Source: Rhopalosiphum padi (taxonomy: Eukaryota; Arthropoda; Insecta; Hemiptera; Aphididae). From it: DNA of 64,000 bases. The position numbers were made by a program, and so were the translations under genes. The notes under the pieces were generated by a model. That model was not told the origin of the DNA. It searched no databases and was given only the letters and a program-made list of their open reading frames with translations. This document shows, one piece after another, positions 13,401-26,000 of this stretch. Numbering within the stretch: the stretch's first letter is position 1; every line of letters starts with the position of its first letter. Location of the stretch: positions 8,115,178-8,179,177 of the forward strand of contig NC_083598.1 in assembly GCF_020882245.1 (NCBI RefSeq). Direction: 5' to 3'.

Positions 13401-16400
13401 ATACCACGTTCGGGACAGAAAGTATATATTTATAAACGTTTTCATTAATGCATGGAATATCATTTCGTAAAACGTAATAATTTTTGTAATAAAAATGTGT
13501 TGCTAAAAAAACGGGACATCGTCGGCAGATCAATTTAGATACAATGTCTAAAAAAAGATTTTCTACGAGTACAATAAAAGACATAATTTTACACAAACAG
13601 AAACGAGTGGTACAAATAAGAGAGCCTTGTAAAGTTAATCCCAGCCCAAAAAAAAAAAAAATTCTAGAAGTACTCTCAAAACATATTAATTTAAAAACAT
13701 AGGTATTTAATAAATAAAAATGTTATACAAAAAAAAAATTGAGAGCTTAAGGCTTATTTGAACATTTTTCTTACTCGCCGCCACTGTCAATACATAAATA
13801 TTAATGTAAATATACAAAATGCTGTACAACTATTACTATATAATATACTATACTTATGCATAGTATATGCCTATTTACAGAATATTATATGGCCGTTTAA
13901 CAACCTTCATAAAGATACTACTATATTTAAATAGAAGTAAACAAATTAATTTTTCTTGGTTTAAAAATTTACTAGACGCAAACTTATGAATGCCTAAACT
14001 ACTATTGTGCCATCGTGGTGTACAATAAGAAAGATTGAAAGAATATGCTCGTAGCATGAATTTTTAACGAAATTACTATAGTTATTTCAAAAAAACTGAG
14101 AGTTGAACAAGCACTAATGTACGACTACGGTGGTAATTAAAAAATAAAATTTAAATTGTTTAAATCGATTTAGGTTAATATATTTTCTCCAGTCTAACTT
14201 TAAACTTTTAAAGTAATTAAAGTTATGTCTCGTATAATATATACTATTGAATAACTAATAACTCACGACTGTGTTCTAAACGTTAAGATCACTTAACTAA
14301 CTCGAGTCGATTATTTTCATGAAGCTTTTTTCTCTGCTTTACAGTGTGCAGTTACGAAAAAGTTATTTTCGGAAAGTTATCTTAAGAATACGAAATAACT
14401 ATGTATATTTTTCGAGCGCGTACACCAAATAGTCAACGTACACAACTGAACTCAACTGATTAAAAAACATTTAACTATTTTACAATTTTACAATTTGCTC
14501 TGTATATAATAAAATAATAGAGATATAAATACATCGATGTCTATTGTGCGTCTATATTTATTTATTACACAACATCAGATTGTAATTATGAACAGATAAT
14601 ATAACTATGATTAATTCGTTAGATAAAGTCGATTTTGGCTTCAACATTATAATGCTGTGTATATCTTATCTCTGCTATCTACTATTATAGTTAAGTTTTC
14701 AGCACAGTCGGTTAACAGTGATGGTTATGGTGTTAAGTATTAAATGTCGTGCGTGGTTATTGTGTAAAATGTATATTCATATGTGCAATCGTACGAACCC
14801 GTGAATATTGTATGGGCGTATATATAGTGATGTGAAATTGTCATAAATTTAATTTCGGAAAATTCCTTGGAGTATTTCTAAACCCAAGAATTTATAGGGG
14901 AAATTACAATTTGCATTCATACGTATCAATAATTAAATAAACGTATTGTTTAAATGATAAATATGAGTATGAGTAAAAAAACTAAAAATATTAAAGGAGA
15001 ATAAAAATTTTTGGTTCAAAAATGTATCATATAGATGCAAGTCTAATTTAATCTATATATTCAAAATAATTCGGCATTCGTCTATATTCTATATGTAAAG
15101 ATTTGATTTTAATTTAATGTGAAATAAAATACCACTTTACCGGAAAGTACTATGGTATTCGTATAAATTAAATTTTTTTTTTAAAAGAATGTTCTAAAGA
15201 AGTAGTGAAATATTTCCTTGTTCCCCGGGAAAATTCCTATTGAACACATCATAATAACACGCGTATCTGAAAGTTTTCAATGCAAAATTGATATTTTTAA
15301 TCGAGACAATACATTTTTCATTAACAACACTCGTTTTTGAGATAAGTGCTACAATCCTTATTGCCCTTTCAGAAACGAGTTATATTATAAATACTGCATC
15401 TTTAATAATAGTATAATATTATAATATTTTTATGATTTATGAAACATACTGAGTACCTAAGTATTATGAGTATTTTCTGCCTATTTAAGTATTTTACATA
15501 GCGAGTAACCTTGAGTTAAAATTTCTAGTCTTAATGATTAAAATTACATGTTTATCAAAATTAATACTAAAAAAATATATCATAAACGTAAATAACATGT
15601 TATATCACTATTATGTAGGTAATTCATGAAAATATTCACTAGTTTCTAAACTAACTAAAACTTTAGACGATAATTATAATAAAAAATATTAATATTTATT
15701 CCAACTTGTTATATAGATACCTACAACAATGATGCATGTTACTTCCGTTTCATATATGTAGAATATATTATAAAAATTAAAACCCAAGTTCACGCGGTGT
15801 TGTGTTTAAAAAACCATTAAAAAATGGGTTTTATAACTTTTCAACTCTTATTATTTATTAATATAATTAATTGCAAAAACATTCGACGTGTTTTACTTTT
15901 TAAAATGCATGCATTAACGTTACAAGTTTATAACTATACTACCTATTCTCGGTTGACAAAAAGAATTAATTTAGAATTTCTAAAAAATTAAAAATACTAT
16001 ATGTAGTGTGCGATATAGACACTTACAATATAAAAATACCAAGTAACGCCTTTAAAAATATTTTTACATTAATTTGTTAGTGTCGTTTTATATTTATAAG
16101 AATCACTATATGTTTGGAAAAACACCTACGACAAAATATAAATTATTGAACTTGTTTTTTATTACGATTGTAAAATAAAAATTTAATGGAGCGTCTCCGT
16201 AATTAAAATAGTTATAATATGTAAATTACGTAGATCATATTATGAGTAAAAGCTCAAGAGGACATTATCTCGCATTTATTGTCCTCGTTTTACCAATACA
16301 AAACATAGATTTACGGTCAGATCAATCCATTAAACTCTCTTATTCTTGATATTAAAATAGATGAATAATTGGTCTACTATAAAATGTAAATACCAAATAA

Positions 16401-18627
16401 GCCTACACGGGACTCTAGATAATACCATATTTTCACCTTTAAATTCAATCATACGTTGATTCGCTCTCGTATTAAAAATAATAAATTATGCATTAGCAAG
16501 ACGGAATAAGACATTATAAGTACGTAAGGGTATAACGCGTCCTATTGATTACAAGTGATTTATAATTTGGTTATATTTATTAATATATTATATTGTAATA
16601 CGTTATATTTATCTGAAAACTTTTGATAGGTAGGTACATATTACATATGCATATACAATACTCATAAATTGTATCATAAATACGCCAAATATTTAACAAA
16701 CATATGATATTGTTGCTTTTTTAATGTTTAAAACTTACGCGGGTAAATCACTAGCAAAACATCAGTAAAAATTTACTACGATTCCATATCTCTGACGTAC
16801 CAATTATACGTATAGGTACCTAATAATATCATTTATTATCGTTTACCGTATAAGTATGACTACGTCATTAAACTGCGATACACACACACAGCGTGTAACG
16901 AACATGTATATACCTAATAGTTTTCGCGGTCGATCGGCTGTAAAAACGCATTATCGACTGCACTAGACATCGTTCGAGAAGTACATGTATATAATATACA
17001 TACGCATACACAGTACACACATTATATTACAACTAATACAACTACACATTATTTTACAGATACCTCGTACAGATTTTACAGCGCTAATGAAGTATAATTT
17101 GTTATGTAAATCATAAAATGTATGTATCACCGATGCTAATGAGAAAATGTAATACATTTATAGCGCGAACCGAAAAAAACGGAACCAACTTCTTTTTCAC
17201 GCGATCAGTTGACCACGGCCACCCACACAAGTACTACGTTGTAAGCGTGAATATGTGTGTAGTATGTGAACGTAGAATTTCCACGCAATAATTATAGAAT
17301 TAATAATATGATTATAATCGTCGACCAAGTGGATCTCTTTTTGTTTACGACTCTTCGGAGTGACGTCAGAGCATACATAAATTATATATATATATATACA
17401 GAATGATTTACCTGCAAGGACGCCCAACCCTTTTTTTCTTTAGATTCTTAGTAGAAATATTCAAATTTTGGTTTTTTTAAATTTTTAAACACGCTTAAAG
17501 ATCATATTTTTGAATACTTGGGATTCTTTGTACCACTTAATAAGGATGATCCTATTTTTCTAAAATGGAGAATTCCTATTTTTATGTTGGTAGAGACATT
17601 TTTTTTTTTTTAATTTCGATATATCTAAATCAAAATTCAAAGAAGTGATTTCAGAGTTATTAAACTTAAAGTATAAAAGATAATAGTCTGTATCTATAGC
17701 CTGCATGCACTAACAATCAGTACATTGTTTATATTCACAAAATAGGTAAGATATAATAAGAAATTCTGCACTTGGACGCCCGAGGATTTAAAAATTGTAG
17801 TAATTAATATCAATCTAAAAAACTTATATATAGTAAAAATGGTCAAAGCATAATAAATTCTAGATCCAATATTATATATAATTTATGTTTTTGTGACACC
17901 ATTTTTCAAAAAAATTATCGACTTAAAAGTTAATAGAAAAAGAGAGGTTTCCATTTAAAAAATAGAATATTGTACCACCACTGGATCATTCTTAAATGAT
18001 ACAAAAAATTTTATATTCGAAAATATAGTTTATGTGTACATACTTAAAAATTCTAAAAAATAAATTATGAACAACTCCATTATTAAAGGAAAAGGTATAG
18101 GCGTCCTAAATAACTTGTAAGTATAAATAGGTAGGCACATTATAACACGAAGGACTTAAAGCAAAAAAAATTAATATATTAATAATAATAATAATTTTTA
18201 ACATGTGTAGATTTGACCGGAACGATGACGATCACGGACATATAGACATATAGGAAAGACTACGGACGAAAAAATAAATAATAATTATATGCCGACTGGA
18301 ATGACGTAAACGCCACGCACAGGCAAATGTGCAAAAAACCACAATTGCAAACAACAACAACAAAAACCTGCACAATCCTGACCCGGACGCGAAAACTGGA
18401 AACGGAATTCACCTCCACTCCCCATCACCCAGAACAACAACTTCGTATCCCATAGGTCGGGGGTCATCAAACTTCATCAGTTTGTTATCTGACCACAGAC
18501 GAAGAATTTATGTTTTAAATTATTATTTTTATGGTGAATTAAATTGTTTTTATTGTTAATCTTTCTTCTCGAAAACTTCCTGAACCTCCAAAAATATTAA
18601 TTGGTAACCTCTGCGGGCAACACTTGC

Positions 18628-18630
<3 letters not shown>

Positions 18631-18666
<36 letters not shown>
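18631..18666. repeat. (AT)18 microsatellite
   Basis: Uninterrupted AT dinucleotide run of about 36 bp. Confidence 0.95.
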
Positions 18667-18669
<3 letters not shown>

Positions 18670-19196
18670 ATATACCTCATGCCCGTAAATTATAGGTTTT
18701 TACGAATCACAATGGTCAAGGACTTTGACGGATCGTACTGATCGTAGTAAATAAAAACATAGATAAATACAAATGTGCGCATTTGGCAATCGTTAACGTG
18801 AGAATCTACCTCAAATTGAATTGGGTACCAATTTAGATTGCCTATGAAAAATCCAATTTCCAACAGGTATCAATTTGACTGAATGATAGTGATATTAAAT
18901 TGATTCACATTGTGCCAGTTCTATAGAATTATACACTTTCATTCACATTTAGACTTGTGTGGCCAAAGAATATAATATATCCTCCCCACATAACCATTGA
19001 CCGTGTTTATACTCCTTACGATGTAACTTTTGTTGCTGAATGTAACAAACTAAACGTTATTGGAAATAAAATTATTTGTCAACTAACAACAGACATCGTA
19101 CACCATTGTAATAGTCCGCATTATAAAGCATATTTTATTACTTTTGTAAAAAATAATTTGAAAATGTAAAGTTATGAGGACATTTTTGTACATTAT

Positions 19197-19212
19197 GGGG
19201 GGGGGGGGGGGG
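19197..19212 (+). repeat. Homopolymer G16
   Basis: Sixteen consecutive G, the longest G run in the window; possibly near a transposon end (19232-19254). Confidence 0.9.
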
Positions 19213-19231
19213 TAAAAACTCAATTTTTCTC

Positions 19232-19254
19232 TTATCATCAATTAAATACACGGG
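19232..19254 (-). mobile_element. Transposon terminus-like sequence CAGTAGCGTAGCC
   Basis: On the minus strand the sequence CACAGTAGCGTAGCCCGTG runs away from the junction. It closely resembles CAGTAGTGTAGCCAGGAAGG on the plus strand at 62105. Both look like ends of the same element type. A G16 run (19197-19212) lies just inside. The opposite end was not identified. Confidence 0.3.
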
Positions 19255-19839
19255 CTACGCTACTGTGGTGACCCGATAAGCAACCGTTCACGATTATAGA
19301 TATACCTACTATTAATACATTATTTACTATGCAATGGTTATCATTATTGTTATACCAAGAAACGATAAAAAGTTAATCCGTACATTTGCAAAATTATGCG
19401 AAGGATAACGTTGATAAGACACTTATAATATCAAACTACATATAGGTGCGTGAACGACTTTCTAAGTCTCCTCCAAGTCCACGCCGACAATTCAATTTTA
19501 AGTCTCTCGCATTACACGTCTTATACTTTCGCAAAATATCTATACCATTTCGACTGCAGGCGATAATCTTCTACTCGAACTAGGATATAGGTATACGCGC
19601 ACGTTGACGCTTGTTTTTAATCATGCTCTCTGTTTGCACACTTCGCTTATTCAAATTTAAATACAATCCCAATTAGATGACCTTTACAAGTGGTAACGAA
19701 AATACACGTCTCAAATCTGATTCCGAACGACTTTCAATCAATAATACCGATTATTTCAAACTCGTAGCAGGTACCTGTACAACCCCGATATATCTCGGTA
19801 ACCAAATATTATAATATATTCGACGACTGCACAGTATGG

Positions 19840-20230
19840 GAAAACGTCGTCGCGGAACAATCGCGCGCGCTCGGCGAGTAATAGGTAGTTATACCAAACC
19901 GCGGGCCGCGACTTCATTTCCGGAAGTTAATTAGGCGACGGAAATATTCAAGGACAAGTCGGTCGTCATGTATCGTAGGCATCAATGCAGCACACGCGGT
20001 CACACTGATATCACACTAAATATTATAGGTATATAAATATATATATTATATAATATATATGTATAATTTATATATATATATTTATGACCTAACTGCAGCT
20101 ACGCTTATGTCACAATATATACGTTATGTGCATGTAATTAAATATTAGTATCGTATACCCGCAATGGCATGTGTGAGGCGATTCGCCTTGGCTCGGCGGC
20201 CGCGTGCGTATTGTGAAAAAAATACCGATT
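19840..20230. promoter_or_regulatory. CpG-rich island with ETS-type site
   Basis: CpG-dense stretch (CGTCGTCGCGG, CGCGCGCGC, CCGCGGGCCGCG) in AT-rich surroundings. TTTCCGGAAGTTAA at 19917-19930 contains a consensus ETS/GABP core (CCGGAAGT). It lies beyond the probable 3' end of ELOVL. No splice-donor-linked exon was convincing, so it is either a promoter of an unseen gene or an enhancer. Confidence 0.3.
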
Positions 20231-20335
20231 CGAAATCCACAAACGTACAGTGTTTTACGCACATTGTTCATTTTTATTTATCTATCGCACAATACATATC
20301 GACATTCCGCATGACTACACAGCACAACAGTATGT

Positions 20336-20420
20336 AATCGTAATCGTAATGATAATGGTAATAACAACGATAGTAATAATCGTAATCGTAATGGCATAAC
20401 AATAATCATAATATAACAAC
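20336..20420 (+). repeat. Imperfect TAATCG/TAATAA repeat tract
   Basis: TAATCGTAATCGTAATG occurs twice (near 20336 and 20374), within a longer tract of TAATNN hexamers such as GATAATGGTAATAACAACGA. Confidence 0.6.
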
Positions 20421-20745
20421 GATAATAATATTATTTGTATAATTGTATACATATAAAACCTATATGGGCACGGTAGGCAGATAGGTAAATACATATTATA
20501 GGTAAGTATGTATTAAAAAAAATAATAAATAATCACGCGAATTTGGTAATCTTACACACGAAATTATATGTTTCTGTAGTTTATTATCCACGTATTATTA
20601 TCATAACCACGATACACATACCTAATCTGTTTATCATTTACATATTATAGGCACATAATGAAATATTTGCGTGCCATGACGATAACGCCTGAATGGATAA
20701 TAGTTTGCTCTTGTTTCTAACGCACAGATAATTACGAGGCAGCGG

Positions 20746-20830
20746 TTCCCAAACTTTTATTTAACATTCAAGCATCCTTAAAAATAGAAATTTTCTCACA
20801 CCCTCTCTTCCGCTCACCTGTGAATAATAA
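20746..20830 (+). mobile_element. Solitary hAT-like terminus
   Basis: CAGCGGTTCCCAAACTTTTA is a typical hAT-superfamily end (compare the end of the 47368 element). I found no matching inverted end within about 1 kb, so this is probably a truncated copy. Confidence 0.45.
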
Positions 20831-21312
20831 AAAATTAAAAAGCCCTATAACGCATATACATAATATAATGTACGTTGTAATGTTTATATTAACATTTTTG
20901 CAACAGAAAAAAAATGACTCGTTTGATTGCGTACAAAACACGTACTTATACCTATCACAAAATTATGTAAAATGAACTCTAAAAAATGTTTTCATTAAAA
21001 AACTCGTTGATAGTTAAAGACCTAAACCCGACCACAAACATGATCCAAAAAAAAAAAAACAATGAATGAAAATGGACGATTAGAGTACCGTTGTTATTTA
21101 CTATGAGGTAGGTATAACGGACAATTTTTGTGTATAAATAGAATAAAACAGCGTTCTGTTGAAACGGATATATCGTGAAAAAATGTCAGAAGTAGACAGA
21201 AATTATAATAATTAATGAATAATAAATATTGACAGAACGTTAACATTTCATTCTTAACATTGTGAACACACTCCGTAAAAAACACACGACTGACGAAAGA
21301 AGAAGCAACAAC

Positions 21313-21314
<2 letters not shown>

Positions 21315-21356
<42 letters not shown>

Positions 21357-21360
21357 GAGA
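21315..21360 (+). repeat. (GA)n microsatellite
   Basis: GA dinucleotide run with one T interruption near 21354. The Ser-Leu-rich minus-strand frames across it are translation of the repeat. Confidence 0.95.
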
Positions 21361-21813
21361 CAAAAATTAAAAAAAAAAAGTAGGTATTCAAATAATGCAA
21401 GGTTGAATAATATTATATCACATACGCGCAAAAATAGGTAATAAATATGTAGGCAGAGTAGCTCGGTTAGTGAATATAATATAATATTATTTTTACTATG
21501 TGCATTATATGTATCATAACATACGGCGCGTGTCTTCTTTCAAAATAATATTGTGCGTACAACACCACACCATGAGGCGTTAAAATAATAATAATAATAT
21601 GATTCGTTTGTATTTGCTGGCACATAAAAATACCGGGAACCTTTATTTTCATTATTATAATAATATATTATACAACACTAAACAGTATACAATTTTTTGT
21701 AACGTAAACATGATAATATTCTTATACACGAGAGCGTATATAATCTCTTAATTATTATTAGTAATTACACTGGTCCCGTAATACTAAGGCACGTGAGGCC
21801 GTGTTTCGTACAA

Positions 21814-21850
<37 letters not shown>

Positions 21851-21906
21851 TAATAATAATAATAATAATAAAAATAATTATTATAATAATAATAATAATA
21901 ATAATC
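21814..21906 (+). repeat. (AAT)n microsatellite
   Basis: Trinucleotide AAT run with a few interruptions. The Asn/Ile-rich frame across it is a repeat artefact. Confidence 0.95.
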
Positions 21907-22481
21907 ACATGTGGTTTAAATCATTACACAAAATATATAAAACAAACGTTACATAGGTATCACATCAAAACATTTTGAAAAACACAACTGAATTTTATAT
22001 CAAAATTGTTTCGTCTGAAAAAAATGTTTTTTTTTTATCTGTTCACGTGTCTTAAATAAATTTAAAACGAAAAAAATACTTGTACAAAACGCAAAAAAAA
22101 TGCGTAAAAAACGATTTTACACACGATAATATGCGGACTGTAAATTTCCAACACCTAACACGATAGTATACAATAATTATTACTATAACGTACGATAATA
22201 GACAGACTTATAAATTAAAATATATATATCGTATATCGTATATACATATTATGTGATATATTTTTTATCGTAATGTATATAGCCCCAGTTGCTCGAAATA
22301 ATAATAATAATGAAGAAAAAAAACAATAATCTCACTAGATTTCTTTTTTTTGTTTTTTTTAGGCAGAATAGGTTTTCTTTCTTACGTATACTCAGTGGCA
22401 ACAACGACCAGGCGCGATTCGACTCGGCGGTGACAGAGGAGTAAGACAAATGAAACAAAAATAGGTCACGTTATTATACTA

Positions 22482-22486
<5 letters not shown>

Positions 22487-22520
<34 letters not shown>
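22487..22520. repeat. (TA)17 microsatellite
   Basis: Uninterrupted TA run in the probable ELOVL 3' UTR region, with more TA-rich sequence on both sides. Confidence 0.93.
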
Positions 22521-22525
<5 letters not shown>

Positions 22526-22597
22526 CATACGTTATACATAATATATATATACGATATGATAATATTAAAAATAATTATACCTAATAATAAAAAAGGG

Positions 22598-22660
22598 AGA
22601 AAAAGAGACATAGAGAGATAGAGATAGAGAGAGAGAGAGCGAGAAATAGGGGAGGGGGTA
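22598..22660 (+). repeat. GA-rich purine tract
   Basis: Purine-rich GGGAGAAAAAGAGACATAGA followed by GAGA runs and GGGGAGGGGG. Confidence 0.8.
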
Positions 22661-22873
22661 AGAGGGATAGAGTAATTTGTCCACTAAAAAAAAAAAAAAA
22701 ATGTCTGCTCGGAACACAGACGTGTCCACAGGTCAAATAATATTATTAATTTGGGCGTGTTGAGCAATATTGTTGTTGGCGGCAAAGACGATAGCAGCCA
22801 TCGTTTAGCAGTGGCAGCGGCGATTTCGACGGCTGCTGTGACTTGCCGTCATCAGTGGCGGCGGTGGCGGCGG

Positions 22874-23014
22874 TCAGTGCGATCCGGCCGTAGCCCTGTG
22901 TACTAGGTCAGGCCTAGACAGACCATTGCTGTTTATGTAGTAGTCCGATTGTTTGCTGTAGCCGTTGGACGACTTGGACGAGCCGTTGACCGAGGGTTTG
23001 GACGGAGCGCCGGC
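22874..23014 (-). CDS. ELOVL: ELOVL last coding exon, hydrophilic C-terminal tail and stop
   Basis: 141 nt including the stop TGA (22876-22874). The acceptor is GCATTTTTTAG, and phase 0 follows directly from the preceding exon. It encodes AGAPSKPSVNGSSKSSNGYS, KQSDYYINSNGLSRPDLVHR and ATAGSH. The tail is cytosolic by family topology, low in complexity and rich in Ser, Asn and Lys. A classic C-terminal KKxx signal is absent. The start of the tail is fixed by the splice site; the function of the tail is unknown. Confidence 0.88.
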   Translation of the reverse strand, partial: AGAPSKPSVNGSSKSSNGYSKQSDYYINSNGLSRPDLVHRATAGSH

Positions 23015-26000
23015 CTAAAAAATGCAAGGCGAAAAAAAATGATAGGGTTAATCACGACGACCATTACAAAATAGATGTACGACTTATTACTATTGTGATT
23101 TACTACCGTATCAAAATTAAAACAAAAATCGAGTACGAACTGCATCGATTGTGGATATACATCGAAATACATAGATTATCGTGTGCGTGTATTGATTGAG
23201 AGAGACGCAAGCCTGCTGACGAACTAGTTTGAGAATTTAAGAATTCGCATCGGGTTTTTCCAATGTCACGTCGCGTCCATCGGCGACCGCCTTGGCTGGC
23301 TCCACACACCAGACAGACGTCGGCGGAATGCCACTTTTACTACTACTACTACTACTACTACTACATGTTTTGAGTTGTAACGATATTTATATTACCTATT
23401 ATTATCATCACGCGCACACACATGTGAATATATAATATTAATTTATGAACCAACGACGACCGCACGAATCATTTGACACGCGCTCCGTATTCGTACAATC
23501 CGTTGCCAAAAGTGAGACAAATATCCGTGGAAAAGAGCAGATCTTTGCATACATAACAGTATGTTGGATCCGGCTCGTAATCCGTTTTATTATACAAAGA
23601 AGATTCGCATATTTAAATCGGTACGGCGATAATCAAAGAAACGACAATAATTAACGATTTGACGATAAAATATAAAAAACAACTACTATTAAACGACGTG
23701 TGTGTGTATAACGAGTTTATATTATACGTATTGGAATGGATTAGACGCATCAAAGTCGTATTCAGAAGGTCTTGAAACAAAAAAGAATGCCATGCGCTAT
23801 CGCCGATCGTCAGACATGGCCCTGCCTTGTTTCGAATAAATGACGCAATAGCTTCTTAGCGATTTTTATTAACGATAATCGCAAAAAGTTGATTATTTTA
23901 TTCGATATTATGACATATTATTTATATACTGTCTTCGTCGTATAACCGAGCCAAGTCAACGAGCGTAAAAAAGATCGTATGGTTTTAAACAAAAGACAAT
24001 TTCGGCACACGCAACCCATATCTATAAGCAATTGTAATTTTCATATATCGCGAAATCGGCGACACACTTATAAATAATAATGAATAAACGTCAAAAAGTA
24101 GTAACAGTACAGGTTACACGGTTCGCATCCCTCTCCTAACGGACACGTGATTTTTCAATAAAAAAGTTTTAAATATTGTTTTTAAAAAAAATAGTTGCTA
24201 TGGCGGCTTTTTTCGTATGTGTTTAAAATATTTAATTTAATAACTATAGATTGTACACTTACCGCTTGTTTTGACGGTTTTGTGTACTGTTGCTTGTAGA
24301 ACTCTTTGAATAAGAAGAAGAACATGACAGCGTGCATGCCGATCCACCAGACAAATGCCTTCGGGTAGTTGCAGTCGATGAACAGAAGTTGGAATGCATG
24401 CAGCATAATAGCCAAAAATTGCAGCATTTGCAGGGTGGTCAAGTACTTCTTCCACCATAAGTATTTTTGTACATTGGGACCCAGGGCAGCCAACAAGTAG
24501 TATGCGTACATAATAATATGCACAAACGTGTTCAACAATCCGAAGAACGTGCTGTGACCACCTGTTGAAACAAAGTCGAAAAACCGAGTTAAATCATTTC
24601 AAGGGGTAGTTTTTTTTTGTTTTTATAGTTTCCTAAAAGCTAACGACAAAAAATCGACTACATCTATTTAGTACTTAAAAGATCCACGCTCTGAGAAAGT
24701 ATTATCAGTTGTATTCGATATAATATAGTTGTTATGTTAAGTCTCTTGTGGAGAATGCCCTTGATCGGATTTCCGGATAAACTGTATAATAATAATACGG
24801 CTAAGCCAGTTTATAGGCAGTCGTGTTTATGTTATCCTACGGAGGTTTCAGTATAATATTATACAGAAATCTATAAAGATATTTTCGAAATTTCTAAGCA
24901 CTATATAACGATAGTGGACGCAAACATTATTTTATATGCAACAGGAAGTTTCGCTACATAAGGTCTCGGTAAAGGTCACCGCTAATCCTTGTCAACCTTA
25001 TTATCACACAATTATATTAATAATTATAGCAATCGGATAAAGCCTGTTCATCACCATCGTCATCGGAGGTCGAAACTCGTCAGCTAATTTATTCGGCGGT
25101 AAAAGTATTAAGATCATAAATTCATTAAAATCTGTCGTTATAGTCGTAAAATATTATTTAAATCTTGTTTGTTTTCGTTACCTGGTGTGAACTTAACTCC
25201 GAACCATACGCTCATTGGCATCACTCCATGATGAATCACATGCAGGGTCGAAATGTGCCTATCCTTTTTTCGGAGAACAAAGAATATCTGCATACATACA
25301 CATAAAATTCAGGCTGTTATTAATCGATTCATATTATAATTACACTTGTGTGTAAACGGAGTAAAAAAACGTTAATTACCGTGTCCATGAATTCTGTGAA
25401 TTTTGAGAAATAATACCACCAACATATGTTTACCATCTATAGTCATCCGAGAATATAAAACAAGTATTAGTAAAATACATAAAGTAGAGTGTAAATTTTT
25501 GTTTTCTAATTTAAAAAAAAAAACCACGCAAACTTGACACAAAAAAAAAATGTATAAAAAAACTATAAAAAAAAAAAAAAGCTACACTAAAAACAATTGA
25601 AAAAAGATTACGATGACAGTGAGAATCTGTCATATGACTTAAGTTAAAAAAAAAAAATGAAAATTTGAAAAACGATGCAATGTATGCCATGCTAACTCAC
25701 CCGCAGGGTCATTGGATGATTCGAGTAATCTACCGGCTCACACCGGAAATTATACCTGCCAGTCAGCCAACCTGATATGCCAAGCTGTAAAAACCACCAC
25801 CACCATCATAAAATACAATGTACAATTTTTACAACTATAAATTATTAAATATATTAATCAAAGATATTATATTATTAAGCTTTGAACTTAATAAAATCAG
25901 TTTAACGGTCAGGTAAAGCACAATTTCCATTTTATTCCCAAAAAAAATGGTTAGGTTTTATTTTTTTTAATTCTTTTTTACTGGTTCAAAATAAAAGATT

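Larger units (their letters stand above)
2831..18284. other. AT-rich gene-poor region
   Basis: No supported gene. Open frames here are short and lack domain-like composition or flanking splice signals. A somewhat GC-richer patch at 5640-5870 contains a 34-codon ATG frame (from 5799) with no other support. Small palindromes occur (GCGTCAATGACGC near 3734, a GACACGAAAAT hairpin at 12073-12104). It may be intergenic DNA or the intron of a gene starting at 1791. Confidence 0.45.
18285..19839. other. Non-coding stretch with moderate GC patch
   Basis: Between 18300 and 18500 the GC rises. Open frames on both strands overlap with no domain resemblance. CGGGGGTCATCAAACTTCATCA near 18457 resembles a transposon end. 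A 70-codon frame at 18957-19166 looks less AT-biased but is not recognisable. Confidence 0.4.
21642..22873 (-). other. Probable ELOVL 3' UTR
   Basis: On the minus strand, downstream of the ELOVL stop, the first perfect AATAAA I find is at 21647-21642, giving a candidate 3' UTR of about 1.2 kb. It contains GCC/GCA-rich sequence (22745-22873), an A15-type run (22686-22700), GA-rich sequence (22598-22660), a TA repeat and an AAT repeat. No coding frame of interest is seen. The true end could lie nearer if a variant signal is used, or farther, since another AATAAA occurs near 20.27 kb. Confidence 0.4.

Noticed and set aside
21094..21431. Ser/Leu-rich minus-strand frames
   Set aside because: Direct translation of the GA microsatellite.
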